DNA of 64,000 nucleotides, from the NCBI RefSeq assembly GCF_006716465.1, contig NZ_VFPB01000007.1, forward strand, positions 151,372 through 215,371, read 5' to 3'. The stretch's first letter is position 1, and every line of letters begins with the position of its first letter. Both the position numbers and the translations under genes were made by a program. This DNA comes from Pseudoxanthomonas sp. 3HH-4. GTDB taxonomy: Bacteria > Pseudomonadota > Gammaproteobacteria > Xanthomonadales > Xanthomonadaceae. Below are positions 17,728 to 28,215 of the stretch, piece after piece. The notes beneath the pieces were generated by a model, which did no database searches, was not told the DNA's origin, and worked only from the letters and a program-made list of their open reading frames with translations.

Positions 17728-20700
17728 ATGCCCCAGGTCTGGAGGGTCTTCAGCCACTGGTTGCGCCTGCGTCGACGCTTGTGGCGCTGGCGTCGCGCGG
17801 CCACCAAGAAGCCCCTGGGTGCGGAAGCACCTTTGCGCTCACAGCTGTTCAATGTCGAGCAGATGGAAATGCACGGCCGCGCGCTTGCGCGCGCGCACCG
17901 GATACACACGCGTCCGGGACCGGAGCGGCTGCTCGACCGCCTGGGCGAGAACGAAGGCCTGCTGGACGACGTCTGCGCACTGCTCACGCGGATGGTCCAG
18001 GACGACATGCGCATCACGCCGGCCGGCGAGTGGTTGCTGGACAACTACTACCTGGTGGAAGAACAGGTACTCACCGCGCGGCGGCATCTGCCCAAGGGCT
18101 ACAGCCGCCAGCTTCCCTCGCTGAGCCACGGTCCCTCATCCGGCCTGCCACGCGTCTACGACCTCTCGCAGGAAGCGATCGCGCATGGCGACGGCCGCAT
18201 CGATGCGGACACCCTCAGCCGCTTCTTCGCGGCCTACCAGTCCATTACCCCATTGAAGCTCGGCGAGCTGTGGGCCATCCCGATCATGCTGCGGCTGGCA
18301 CTGATCGACAATCTGCGCCGGATGGCGGTGCGCGTGATGCGCGATGGCGCCGACCACAGGTTGGCCAGCGAGTGGGCCGGGCAGCTCAACCGCACCGCAG
18401 CGGAGAGCCCCAAGGACGTCGTACTGGTGATCGCCGACATGGCGCGCTCGGATCCACCGCTGACAGGTGCGTTCGTTTCCGAACTGATGCGCGGCCTGCA
18501 GGGGCGTGGCGGCGTGTCGTCCATGCCGATCACCTGGCTTGAACAGTGGGTCGCCGACGGCGGCCAGCGCATCGAGGAACTGGTCCACCTGGAAAGCCAG
18601 CAGCAGGCGGCGGACCAGGTGTCCATCAGCAACAGCATCGGCAGCCTGCGCTTCCTGGCGAACATGGACTGGCGGGAGTTCGTGGAGGACATGAGCGTGG
18701 TCGAGCGCACCCTGCGCGAGGACCCGGCCCGCACCTATGCGCTGATGGATTTCAGCACGCGCGACAGCTATCGGCATGTGGTCGAGAAGATCGCCCGCCT
18801 GGCCGACGTCGGCGAGAAGGAGGTGGCGGACATCGCCCTGCAACTGGCGCAGTCCGCCGCCGCGTCCGATCCGATGGGCTACCAGGCCCACGTCGGCTTC
18901 TATCTCGTGGATGACGGCGTTGCCCATACACAGGCAGCGGTGGCGGAGCTGCTCGCCGATGGGCGGCGCGTACGCCTGCGTCCGCGCCGCGTTCCCCTGC
19001 TGGCCTATCTGGCGCCCATCGCCGCGATCATCGGACTGTTCACCTACGGTCTGCTGACGGCCGGATCCCCCATCCAGGGCGTGCCGGTCTGGCTGTTGAC
19101 CGCACTCGCCCTGCTCGCTTTCAGCGAACTGGGCATCGTCCTGGTGAACTGGGCGGCGACCTTGCTCGTACCGCCAAGGCCATTGCCCAGGATGGATTTC
19201 TCCAAAGGCATCCCGGCGACATCGCGCACGCTGGTGGTGGTGCCCAGCATGCTGGGCAGTGCCGAAGGCGTGGACAGCCTGGTCGAGGCGCTGGAAGTGC
19301 GCTTCCTCGCCAATCGCGACCGCAACCTGCATTTCGCGCTGCTCACCGATTTCCTGGATGCGGACGATGCCTCGCTGCCGGGCGATGCCGCCCTCGTCGC
19401 GCGTGCGGCGGAACGGATCGAACAACTCAACCGGCGCTATGCGCCGGAGCGGGCGGAGGATGGCGGCGGCGACCTGTTCTTCCTGTTCCACCGGCCACGC
19501 CAGTGGAATGCGCGCGAGCGGCGCTGGATGGGCTACGAACGCAAGCGCGGCAAGCTGGCGGCCTTGAACCGGCTCCTGCGCGGTGGAAACACGGACGAGT
19601 TCCTGCAGGTGACCGGCAACACCGGCGTACTGTCGCAGGTGCGCTACGTGATCACCCTGGACACGGACACGCGCTTGCCGCGCGATGCGGCGCGCGAGTT
19701 CGCCGGCACGTTGTCGCACCCGCTCAACCAGGCGGCATTCGACCAGCATCACCGCCGCGTCGTGCGCGGCTACGGCATCCTCCAGCCCAGCGTCGGCACC
19801 AGCCTCAGCGGCCGGCCGAACTCGCGCTACGCGCGCATGTTCGGCAGCGAGCCCGGCATCGATCCGTACACGCGCACGGTCTCGGATGTGTATCAGGACC
19901 TGTTCGGCGAAGGTTCCTTCGTCGGCAAGGGCATCTACGACGTGGATGCGTTCGAGCACGCACTCGCCGACCGCTTCCCCGACAACCGCATCCTCAGCCA
20001 TGACCTGCTCGAAGGCTGCTATGCGCGTGCCGGCCTGGTCAGCGACGTGCGGCTGTTCGAGGACTATCCGTCGCGCTACGCGGCCGATGTGAAACGGCGC
20101 TATCGCTGGATCCGCGGCGACTGGCAGTTGTTGCCATGGTTGCTGCCGTGGGTGCCGCGCCACGGGGGCGGGCGTGAGCGCAACCCGCTGTCGTGGCTGT
20201 CGCGCGGCAAGCTGCTCGACAACCTGCGCCGGAGCCTGGTCCCGGCGGCAACCACGGTGCTGCTGGTGCTGGGCTGGCTGTTCTCGCCCGATCCCCTCGT
20301 GTGGACGGCATGGTTGCTGAGTCTCTGGGCGCTGCCCGTGCTGGTTCCCGCACTCCGCGATGTCTTCGCCATCCCGGTGGACATGCCGCTGGAAACGCAT
20401 CTGCTGCAGGTGGGCCGATCGAGCCTGCGGCAACTGCTGCGCGCCGCGGTGAACGTAGCCTGCCTGCCTTACGAAGCCTTCTTCAGCCTGGGCGCCATCG
20501 TACGCACGCTGTGGCGTCTGCTGGTCACGCGCAGGCATCTGCTGCAGTGGAATCCGTCCAGCGAGGTGGAGCGCAGCCTGGGCAGCGGCATCAAGGCCGA
20601 ACTACTGAGCATGGCGCCAGCCCCCCTGATCGCCGCCGCCATCGCCGCGTTGCTGGCGTTGAAGCAGCCGACGGCGCTGTGGGTCGCAGCCCCTCTGCTG

Positions 20701-23700
20701 GCGCTCTGGCTGGTGTCGCCGGCCATCATGGCGTGGCTGGGGCGCCCGCCCGGCCAGCGCGACGGGAAGCTGTCCGCCACGCAGCTGGCGTTCCTCGGCA
20801 AGCTGTCGCGCCGCACCTGGGCGTTCTTCGAGACCTATGTGCGCGCGGAGGATCACTGGCTCCCGCCCGACAACGTGCAGGAGCATCCCACGCTGGTGGT
20901 GGCGCGGCGCACGTCACCCACCAACATTGGACTGTCGCTGCTGGCCAACCTGGCCGCCCACGATTTGGGCTACCTGCAGACCGGCGGCGTGATGGCGCGC
21001 ACTCGCCTGGTGTTCGACACGCTGGATGCACTGCCACGCCATCGCGGGCACTTCTACAACTGGTACGACACCGCGACGCTGCAGCCCCTGCCGCCGGCGT
21101 ACATTTCCACCGTCGACAGCGGCAACCTGGCAGGCCACCTGCTGACGCTGCGCCAGGGCCTGCTGGCCCTGGTCGACGCGCCCGTGCTGGCACCCAGTAC
21201 GCTCACCGGACTGGCCGATACGCTGGCCGTGCTGGAAGACGCCCGCCAGGGCGTGCGTGCGGAAGGCGACACGCTGTCTGGTGCACTGGATGCATTCCGT
21301 ACGTCACTGGCGCAGGCGCAACGGGAACCGCCCGCGACCGTCGAGGACGCCGAACGCGCGCTGGCCCGGCTGGCGGCGCATGCCGATGACATCGCGCTGG
21401 CATGGCCCACGCCCGACACCGACGGTGGACATCCCCACCATTGGCCGACGGCACTGGTCGAGGGCTGCCGGTCCGCGCATGCTGAGCTGCAGTTCCTGCT
21501 TCCCGACGCCGCTGCCCGCGATGGCCAGCGCATTCCGACCTTGCGCGAGCTGCAGGACGGATCGGCCAGCCCGCTGGCAGGCCGGCGCGCGCGCGAACGG
21601 ATTCACCAGCTGGAACGCCTGGCGCATATCGCCGGGCAGTTCTCGCTGATGGAATACGACTTCCTCTACGACCGCGCGCGCCATCTGCTCGTGATCGGCT
21701 ACAACCTGGACGAGCACCGTCTCGACAGCGGTTTCTACGACCTGCTGGCGTCGGAGGCGCGCCTGTGCAGTTTCGTCGCGATCGCGCAGGGCCAGCTACC
21801 TCAGGAAAGCTGGTTCGCGCTGGGCCGCCTGCTGACCGAGGTCAACGGCGACGCCACACTGCTGTCGTGGAGCGGCTCGATGTTCGAGTACCTGATGCCG
21901 CAGCTGGTCATGCCCAGCTACCCGGACACGCTGCTGGACCAGACGTCGCGACATGCCGTGGACGCGCAGATCGCGCACGGTGCACGGCATGACGTGCCGT
22001 GGGGCATCTCCGAGTCGGGCTACAACACCGTCGACGCCCGCATGAACTACCAGTACCGCGCGTTCGGCGTGCCGGGGCTGGGCCTGAAGCGGGGGCTGGG
22101 CCAGGACCTGGTCATCGCGCCGTACGCCAGCATGATGGCGTTGATGGTGGCGCCGGAAGCCGCGTGCCAGAACCTGCAGCGGCTCGATGCGCTGGGGTTC
22201 GGTGGACACTTCGGCCTGTACGAAGCCATCGACTACACGCCGGCCCGCGTGCCGCCCGGACAGGAATGCGTGGTGGTGCGTTCGTTCATGGCCCATCACC
22301 AGGGCATGGGCTTCCTTTCGCTCGTCCACCTGCTGCGCCAGCAGCCGATGCAGCGGCGCTTCGTCGCCGATGCCGAGTTCCAGGCCACCCTGCTGTTGCT
22401 GCAGGAACGCATCCCGCATACGGGCGTGTTCCATCCGCACGAGGCTGAAACGCTCGGCACGCGCGCCGCGCCGACCGAGTCGGAAACCCAGTTGCGCATC
22501 TTCCGCGACCCGGGTGCCTCGCGCCCCGCCGTGCAGTTGCTCTCCAACGGGCGCTACCACGGCCTGCTGACCAGCGCCGGCGGCGGGTACAGCCGCCATC
22601 GCGACATGGCGGTCACGCGCTGGCGCGAGGACGGCACGCGCGACAACTGGGGCAGCTTCTGCTACCTGCGCGACGTTGAGAGCAGCGAGTACTGGTCCAC
22701 CTCGCTGCAACCCACCTGCGTGCCGGTCGACCAGTACGAAGCGATCTTCTCCGATGCCAAGGCCGAGTTCCGCGGACGCAAGCGCGGCTACGAAAGCCAT
22801 CTGGAGATCGCCATCTCCGCAGAGGACGACATCGAACTGCGCCGGTTGCGCCTGAGCAACCGGAGCCGGCGCACGCGCACCATCGAGATCACCACGTATG
22901 CCGAAGTGGTGCTGGCGCCGGGCATTGCCGACGAACTGCACCCGGCCTTCAGCAACCTGTTCGTGCAGTCGGAAATCGTGCGCGAGAAGCAGGCGTTGCT
23001 GTGCACGCGCCGGCCGCGCGCGCACGATGAAGTGCCGCCGTGGATGTTCCACCTGGTGGCGGTGCACGATGCCGACATCGGCACGATCTCGTACGAGACC
23101 GACCGCGCACGCTTCCTGGGCCGTGGCAACACGCCGCGCTCGCCGCATGCGCTCACCGACCAGGAGGCGCTTTCGGACAGCGAAGGCTCGGTACTGGATC
23201 CCATCGTGGCGATCCGCTGCCGGATCGAACTCCTGCCGGGGCAGACCGCGTTGATCGACATGGTCCAGGGCGTGGGCCTGGACCGCGATGCATGCACCGA
23301 CCTGATCGACAAGTACCGGGACCGCCGCCTGGCCGACCGCGTCTTCGACCTGGCCTGGACCCACAGCCAGGTGGTCAGGCGTCAGATCAACGCCTCCCAG
23401 GCCGACGCGCAGCTCTACGAGCGACTGGCCGGCCTCATCGTGTACGCGCATCCGCTGTTGCGCGCCGATCCCGACGTGCTGCTGCAGAACCAGCGCGGCC
23501 AGTCCGGCCTGTGGGGCCATGCGATCTCCGGCGACCTGCCCATCGTGCTGCTGCAGATTTCCGATGCCGACAACATCGGCCTGGTCCGCCAGATGGTGCA
23601 GGCGCACGCCTATTGGCGCCTGAAGGGCCTGCGCGCGGACCTGGTGATCTGGAACGAGAGCCAGGCCGGCTATCGCCAGCAGTTGCAGGACCAGATCCTG

Positions 23701-26430
23701 GGCATGATCTCGGCCGATCCGGAGGCGAACGTACTGGATCGACCGGGTGGCATCTTCGTGCGCCCCGTCCACCAGATGTCGCAGGAGGACCGCATCCTGC
23801 TGCAATCGGTGGCGCGGGTGATCGTCAGCGACCAGTCGGGCTCGCTGGCAGCCCAGATCGGCCGTCGCGAACCGGTCGAACGCCTGATGCCGGCACTGTT
23901 GGCCGAGGGCCCGCGGGAAGAGCGCGCAGCGCTCTCGGAACTGGAAGCCTCTACCGGACTGCCCCCGCGCGCCGATGTCGACGAAGGCGACGATGCGTGG
24001 CCATTCGAAGCGGTGGCCACCGCATTCCTCCAAGACAACGGCACCGGCGCGTTCGCTGCCGATGGACGCGAGTACGTGATCGTCACGCGCGAAGGCAGCC
24101 CGACACCGGCACCGTGGTCCAACGTACTCGCCAACGACCGGTTTGGCACGGTCGTCAGCGAAAGCATGGCCGGCTACACGTGGTTCGAGAATGCCCACGA
24201 ATTCCGCCTCACGCCGTGGCACAACGACCCGGTCGCCGACTGTGGTGGCGAGGCGTTCTACCTGCGCGACGAGGACACCGGGCATGTGTGGTCGCCGCTG
24301 CCGCTGCCATGCCGGGGACGCGGTGCATACCGCACGCGCCATGGCTTCGGCTACAGCGTGTACGAGCATGTCGAGGACGGCATCGCCAGCGAATTGTGGG
24401 TGTACGTGGCGGTCGAGGATGCGGTCAAGTACTCGGTGCTGAAGGTGCGCAACCTGTCGGGCCGCGCACGCCGGCTTTCCGCGACCGGTTACGTGGAATG
24501 GGTGCTGGGCGACCTGCGCGTGAAGTCGCAGATGCACGTCATCACCGAGCAGGATGCCGGCAGCGGCGTACTGACGGCACGCAACCCGTACAACACGGAG
24601 TTCGGTGGCCGGGTCGCCTTTTTCGACACCGATGCCAGTGGCTGCAGCTTCACCGGCGACCGCACGGAGTTCCTCGGACGCAACGGCGGCATGGGCGCTC
24701 CGGCGGCGATGCAGCGCGAACGCCTGTCCGGCCGCCTGGGCGTGGGGCTCGATCCTTGCGCCGCCATCCAGGTGCCTTTCACCCTGCTCGATGGCGAAGC
24801 GTCGGAGACGGTGTTCCGGCTGGGCATGGGCAAGGACCACGAGGAAACCCTGCAGCTGGCGCGGCGCGTGCAGGGCGTGCAGCGCGCGCACGATGCCCTG
24901 GATGCCGTGCGTATCCAGTGGCGCGGGCTGCTCACCTCAGTGCAGGTCAGCACGCCCGATCCCAGCGTGGATGCACTGGTGAATGGCTGGCTGATGTACC
25001 AGACCCTCGCATGCCGCTATGTGGCCCGCAGCGGCTACTACCAGTCCGGTGGCGCGTTTGGCTTCCGCGACCAGTTGCAGGACACCATGGCGACGTTGCA
25101 CGCCAGGCCCGCGTTGACCCGCGCGCACCTTTTGCTGTGCGCCGCCCACCAGTTCCCGCAGGGCGATGTGCTGCATTGGTGGCATCCCCCGCAGGGACGC
25201 GGCGTGCGGACACGCTGTTCGGACGACTATCTGTGGCTGCCGTTCGCGACCTGCCGCTACCTGGAAGTGACGGGCGATGCCAGCGTGCTGGACGAGGACG
25301 TGGGCTTCGTCGACGGACGCCCGGTCAATCCCGATGAGGAGTCCTATTACGACATGCCGGCGACGTCGTACCTGCGGCAGTCGTTCTACCGGCATTGCGT
25401 GCTGGCGCTCCGTCGTGGCTGCAGCCTGCTCGGCGAGCGCGGCCTGCCCCTGATCGCGACCGGCGACTGGAACGATGGCATGAACCGCGTCGGCGAAGCG
25501 GGACGTGGCGAAAGCGTATGGCTGGGCTTCTTCCTGTACGACACGCTGCAGCGCTTCATCGCCGTTGCGCGCCTGCGCGGCGATGAGGCATTCGCCGACG
25601 AATGCGCGGAGCACGCCGAGCGCCTGCGCACGAACCTGGAAGCGCATGCCTGGGACGGCGAGTGGTACCGACGGGCCTGGTTCGACGATGGCACGCCACT
25701 GGGCTCGCGCCAGAGCGATGAATGCAGGATCGATTCGATCTCGCAGAGCTGGTCGGTCCTGTCGGGTGCGGCGGATGCGGCCCGCGCCACGCAGGCCATG
25801 GCGTCGCTGGACCGCCACCTGGTGAAACGCGAGGCGGGCCTGATCCAACTGCTCGACCCTCCCTTCGACAAGACGCCCAAGGATCCCGGCTACATCCGCG
25901 GCTACGTGCCGGGCGTGCGCGAGAACGGCGGCCAGTACACCCACGCTGCGGTGTGGGCCGCGATGGCGTTCGCGCGCCAGGGCGACACGGAGCGCGCATG
26001 GGAACTGGCGCGCATGATCAATCCCATCAACCACGCGCAGGATCCCGCCTCGACCGCCGTCTACAAGGTGGAGCCGTACGTGCTGGCCGCCGATGTGTAT
26101 GGCGTGGCGCCGCATGTGGGCCGCGGCGGCTGGACCTGGTACACCGGTTCCGCCGGCTGGATGTACCGCCTGCTGACCGAGTCGCTGCTGGGACTGCAGC
26201 GCATCGGTGGCGAGCTCGCACTCGCGCCCTGCCTGCCGCGCGACTGGCCGGCGTACGAACTTCGCTACCGCTTCGGGAGCAGCCTGTACATCATCTCCGT
26301 GCAGCAGGTCGATACCGGCACGGCGACGTTGCGGGTGGACGGCGAGGAGCAGTCCGGTATCCGGTTCGCGCTGGTGGACGACGGCAGCATGCATCGCGTG
26401 GAGGCGCGCTGGCCGCGCGCACCGGCATGA
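17728..26430 (+). CDS. ndvB: cyclic beta-1,2-glucan synthase (NdvB/ChvB type)
   Basis: About 2900 residues. The frame opens at ATG 17689, but ATG 17728 is chosen because AGGA stands 6 bases before it. Order of parts: an N-terminal cytosolic region (NVEQMEMHGRALARAHR), a first membrane pair near residues 430-485, a GT84 glycosyltransferase with DTDTRLPRDAA at about residue 645, further membrane helices near 840-1010, a glycoamylase-like domain (GISESGYNTVDARMNYQYRA near residue 1430), then two GH94 phosphorylase-like halves with GDWNDGMNRVGE around Asp2580. This is the standard inner-membrane architecture that makes, trims and cyclises beta-1,2-glucan from UDP-glucose for periplasmic osmoadaptation and host interaction. 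The next gene overlaps its stop by 4 bases. Confidence 0.95.
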   Translation: MPQVWRVFSHWLRLRRRLWRWRRAATKKPLGAEAPLRSQLFNVEQMEMHGRALARAHRIHTRPGPERLLDRLGENEGLLDDVCALLTRMVQDDMRITPAGEWLLDNYYLVEEQVLTARRHLPKGYSRQLPSLSHGPSSGLPRVYDLSQEAIAHGDGRIDADTLSRFFAAYQSITPLKLGELWAIPIMLRLALIDNLRRMAVRVMRDGADHRLASEWAGQLNRTAAESPKDVVLVIADMARSDPPLTGAFVSELMRGLQGRGGVSSMPITWLEQWVADGGQRIEELVHLESQQQAADQVSISNSIGSLRFLANMDWREFVEDMSVVERTLREDPARTYALMDFSTRDSYRHVVEKIARLADVGEKEVADIALQLAQSAAASDPMGYQAHVGFYLVDDGVAHTQAAVAELLADGRRVRLRPRRVPLLAYLAPIAAIIGLFTYGLLTAGSPIQGVPVWLLTALALLAFSELGIVLVNWAATLLVPPRPLPRMDFSKGIPATSRTLVVVPSMLGSAEGVDSLVEALEVRFLANRDRNLHFALLTDFLDADDASLPGDAALVARAAERIEQLNRRYAPERAEDGGGDLFFLFHRPRQWNARERRWMGYERKRGKLAALNRLLRGGNTDEFLQVTGNTGVLSQVRYVITLDTDTRLPRDAAREFAGTLSHPLNQAAFDQHHRRVVRGYGILQPSVGTSLSGRPNSRYARMFGSEPGIDPYTRTVSDVYQDLFGEGSFVGKGIYDVDAFEHALADRFPDNRILSHDLLEGCYARAGLVSDVRLFEDYPSRYAADVKRRYRWIRGDWQLLPWLLPWVPRHGGGRERNPLSWLSRGKLLDNLRRSLVPAATTVLLVLGWLFSPDPLVWTAWLLSLWALPVLVPALRDVFAIPVDMPLETHLLQVGRSSLRQLLRAAVNVACLPYEAFFSLGAIVRTLWRLLVTRRHLLQWNPSSEVERSLGSGIKAELLSMAPAPLIAAAIAALLALKQPTALWVAAPLLALWLVSPAIMAWLGRPPGQRDGKLSATQLAFLGKLSRRTWAFFETYVRAEDHWLPPDNVQEHPTLVVARRTSPTNIGLSLLANLAAHDLGYLQTGGVMARTRLVFDTLDALPRHRGHFYNWYDTATLQPLPPAYISTVDSGNLAGHLLTLRQGLLALVDAPVLAPSTLTGLADTLAVLEDARQGVRAEGDTLSGALDAFRTSLAQAQREPPATVEDAERALARLAAHADDIALAWPTPDTDGGHPHHWPTALVEGCRSAHAELQFLLPDAAARDGQRIPTLRELQDGSASPLAGRRARERIHQLERLAHIAGQFSLMEYDFLYDRARHLLVIGYNLDEHRLDSGFYDLLASEARLCSFVAIAQGQLPQESWFALGRLLTEVNGDATLLSWSGSMFEYLMPQLVMPSYPDTLLDQTSRHAVDAQIAHGARHDVPWGISESGYNTVDARMNYQYRAFGVPGLGLKRGLGQDLVIAPYASMMALMVAPEAACQNLQRLDALGFGGHFGLYEAIDYTPARVPPGQECVVVRSFMAHHQGMGFLSLVHLLRQQPMQRRFVADAEFQATLLLLQERIPHTGVFHPHEAETLGTRAAPTESETQLRIFRDPGASRPAVQLLSNGRYHGLLTSAGGGYSRHRDMAVTRWREDGTRDNWGSFCYLRDVESSEYWSTSLQPTCVPVDQYEAIFSDAKAEFRGRKRGYESHLEIAISAEDDIELRRLRLSNRSRRTRTIEITTYAEVVLAPGIADELHPAFSNLFVQSEIVREKQALLCTRRPRAHDEVPPWMFHLVAVHDADIGTISYETDRARFLGRGNTPRSPHALTDQEALSDSEGSVLDPIVAIRCRIELLPGQTALIDMVQGVGLDRDACTDLIDKYRDRRLADRVFDLAWTHSQVVRRQINASQADAQLYERLAGLIVYAHPLLRADPDVLLQNQRGQSGLWGHAISGDLPIVLLQISDADNIGLVRQMVQAHAYWRLKGLRADLVIWNESQAGYRQQLQDQILGMISADPEANVLDRPGGIFVRPVHQMSQEDRILLQSVARVIVSDQSGSLAAQIGRREPVERLMPALLAEGPREERAALSELEASTGLPPRADVDEGDDAWPFEAVATAFLQDNGTGAFAADGREYVIVTREGSPTPAPWSNVLANDRFGTVVSESMAGYTWFENAHEFRLTPWHNDPVADCGGEAFYLRDEDTGHVWSPLPLPCRGRGAYRTRHGFGYSVYEHVEDGIASELWVYVAVEDAVKYSVLKVRNLSGRARRLSATGYVEWVLGDLRVKSQMHVITEQDAGSGVLTARNPYNTEFGGRVAFFDTDASGCSFTGDRTEFLGRNGGMGAPAAMQRERLSGRLGVGLDPCAAIQVPFTLLDGEASETVFRLGMGKDHEETLQLARRVQGVQRAHDALDAVRIQWRGLLTSVQVSTPDPSVDALVNGWLMYQTLACRYVARSGYYQSGGAFGFRDQLQDTMATLHARPALTRAHLLLCAAHQFPQGDVLHWWHPPQGRGVRTRCSDDYLWLPFATCRYLEVTGDASVLDEDVGFVDGRPVNPDEESYYDMPATSYLRQSFYRHCVLALRRGCSLLGERGLPLIATGDWNDGMNRVGEAGRGESVWLGFFLYDTLQRFIAVARLRGDEAFADECAEHAERLRTNLEAHAWDGEWYRRAWFDDGTPLGSRQSDECRIDSISQSWSVLSGAADAARATQAMASLDRHLVKREAGLIQLLDPPFDKTPKDPGYIRGYVPGVRENGGQYTHAAVWAAMAFARQGDTERAWELARMINPINHAQDPASTAVYKVEPYVLAADVYGVAPHVGRGGWTWYTGSAGWMYRLLTESLLGLQRIGGELALAPCLPRDWPAYELRYRFGSSLYIISVQQVDTGTATLRVDGEEQSGIRFALVDDGSMHRVEARWPRAPA

Positions 26431-26702
26431 AATCGCGCGCGCAACTCGACGCGGACCTGGATCGCCTGGCGGCAATGCTGCCGCCCTGGCTGCAGCACCT
26501 CCGCCACGAGGCGCAGTTCTGGCCGCAGTTCGAAGCGTTGGCGCTGGACATCCTGGGCGACGCCGCCGACCAGGATCGCGATCATGTGCAGCAGCGTCTG
26601 GATGCGATGCTTGCCGCACACGGCAAAGCGACGCCCGGCCGGGACGCACGCGGAACATCGCCGCGGGAAGGGATGCGGGAGGCGCAACGGCGCGAACGCT
26701 GA
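26427..26702 (+). CDS. small uncharacterised protein coupled to the glucan synthase
   Basis: 91 residues; the ATG overlaps the TGA of the glucan synthase gene (ATGA), so translation is probably coupled. The first 65 residues are predicted helical (LDADLDRLAAMLPPWLQHLR, then FWPQFEALALDILGDAAD) and the tail is basic and likely disordered. There is no signal peptide, transmembrane segment or Cys motif. No family is recognised. The tight overlap suggests a role near glucan synthesis, but this rests on position only. Confidence 0.6.
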   Translation: MKSRAQLDADLDRLAAMLPPWLQHLRHEAQFWPQFEALALDILGDAADQDRDHVQQRLDAMLAAHGKATPGRDARGTSPREGMREAQRRER

Positions 26703-26786
26703 CGACGCCCGTGCCTGTCGCCAATGCGTGGCATCGTGCGGCAGCGGCTGCGACACTGTGCGCCCCACGGTCGCGGAACCCCTGCC

Positions 26787-28211
26787 ATGCGATGCCTGAG
26801 CAACCTCCTGCTCAACACCGACAGCTACAAGGCCAGCCATTGGCTGCAGTACCCGCCAGGTACCGACGCCACGTTCTTCTACGTGGAATCGCGCGGTGGC
26901 ATCCATGACCGCACGGTGTTCTTCGGCCTGCAGGCCATCCTGAAGGAGTACCTGTCGCACCCCGTGACCCACGCCGACGTGGACCAGGCGCGCGATGTCT
27001 TCGCCGCGCACGGCGAGCCGTTCAACGAGGCCGGCTGGCGCGACATCGTGGACCGCCATGGCGGCCACCTGCCCCTCCGCATCCGCGCGGTGCCCGAAGG
27101 CACGGTGGTGCCCACGCACCAGGCGCTGATGACGATCGAATCCACGGATCCGCAGGCATTCTGGGTTCCGTCGTACGTCGAAACGATGCTGCTGCGGATC
27201 TGGTACCCCATCACCGTGGCGACCATCAGCTGGCACGCCAAGCAGACGACCCGGCAGTTCCTCGAACGCACCAGCGACGATCCGGCCGGCCAGCTGCCTT
27301 TCAAGCTGCACGACTTCGGCAGCCGCGGCGTCTCGAGCGTCGAGTCCGCCGCCCTCGGCGGCGCGGCGCACCTGGTCAACTTCCTCGGTACCGATACCGT
27401 GTCGGGCCTGCTGCTGGCGCAAGCGCATTACCACGAGCCGATGGCGGGCTTTTCGATCCCGGCGGCCGAACACAGCACGATCACCAGCTGGGGCCGCGAG
27501 CACGAGGTGGATGCCTACCGCAACATGCTGCGCCAGTTCGCGAAGCCGGGCGCGATCGTGGCGGTGGTGTCGGACAGCTACGACATCTTCCATGCCATCA
27601 AGGAGCACTGGGGTACCACGTTGCGGCAGGAGGTGATCGCATCGGGCGCGACGGTGGTGATCCGCCCCGATTCCGGCGACCCGGTCGCGGTGGTGCACCA
27701 GTGCCTGGAACTGCTGGACGACGCGTTCGGCCACACGGTCAATGGCAAGGGCTACCGGGTGCTCAACCATGTGCGCGTGATCCAGGGCGACGGCATCAAC
27801 CCCACCAGCCTGCGCGCGATCCTGGAACGCATCACCAGTGCCGGCTACGCCACCGACAACCTGGCCTTCGGCATGGGGGGCGCATTGCTGCAGCGTCTCG
27901 ACCGCGACACGCAGAAGTTCGCGCTGAAGTGCTCCGCCGCGCGCGTCGACGGTGCATGGATCGATGTCTACAAGGAGCCCGTCACCGACAAGGGCAAGCA
28001 GAGCAAGCGTGGCCGGATGACGCTGCTGCAGCACCGCGAGTACGGCGGCTTCCGTACCGTGCCCGTGCCACCGGCCGCCGCATCGCTCGACGACGTGGAA
28101 AAACCTGCCGGTTACGAGGACGCCATGGTCACCGTGTGGGAAGACGGCCGCCTGCTGCGCGACTGGACCTTCGCCGAGATCCGCGCCCGCGCCGAAACCG
28201 CGCGGCTCTAG
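26787..28211 (+). CDS. nadV: nicotinamide phosphoribosyltransferase
   Basis: 474 residues from ATG 26787, which fits the Nampt family (about 460-490). The start MRCLSNLLLNTDSYKASHW is the typical Nampt N-terminus. FKLHDFGSRGVSS is the phosphoribosyl-binding region, followed by FSIPAAEHSTITSWG with the catalytic-loop His, and VVIRPDSGDP at the PRPP site. It joins nicotinamide to PRPP to give NMN, a salvage route to NAD. It stands alone, 84 bases after the small gene, and ends 4 bases from the opposing napC stop. No nudix or PRPP synthase partner is adjacent. Confidence 0.93.
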   Translation: MRCLSNLLLNTDSYKASHWLQYPPGTDATFFYVESRGGIHDRTVFFGLQAILKEYLSHPVTHADVDQARDVFAAHGEPFNEAGWRDIVDRHGGHLPLRIRAVPEGTVVPTHQALMTIESTDPQAFWVPSYVETMLLRIWYPITVATISWHAKQTTRQFLERTSDDPAGQLPFKLHDFGSRGVSSVESAALGGAAHLVNFLGTDTVSGLLLAQAHYHEPMAGFSIPAAEHSTITSWGREHEVDAYRNMLRQFAKPGAIVAVVSDSYDIFHAIKEHWGTTLRQEVIASGATVVIRPDSGDPVAVVHQCLELLDDAFGHTVNGKGYRVLNHVRVIQGDGINPTSLRAILERITSAGYATDNLAFGMGGALLQRLDRDTQKFALKCSAARVDGAWIDVYKEPVTDKGKQSKRGRMTLLQHREYGGFRTVPVPPAAASLDDVEKPAGYEDAMVTVWEDGRLLRDWTFAEIRARAETARL

Positions 28212-28215
28212 GCCC

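Noticed and set aside
18136..24891. Long minus-strand frames (800 and 1031 codons) inside the glucan synthase gene
   Set aside because: They mirror the NdvB reading frame, are rich in His/Arg/Gln without domains, and lack ribosome-binding sites.
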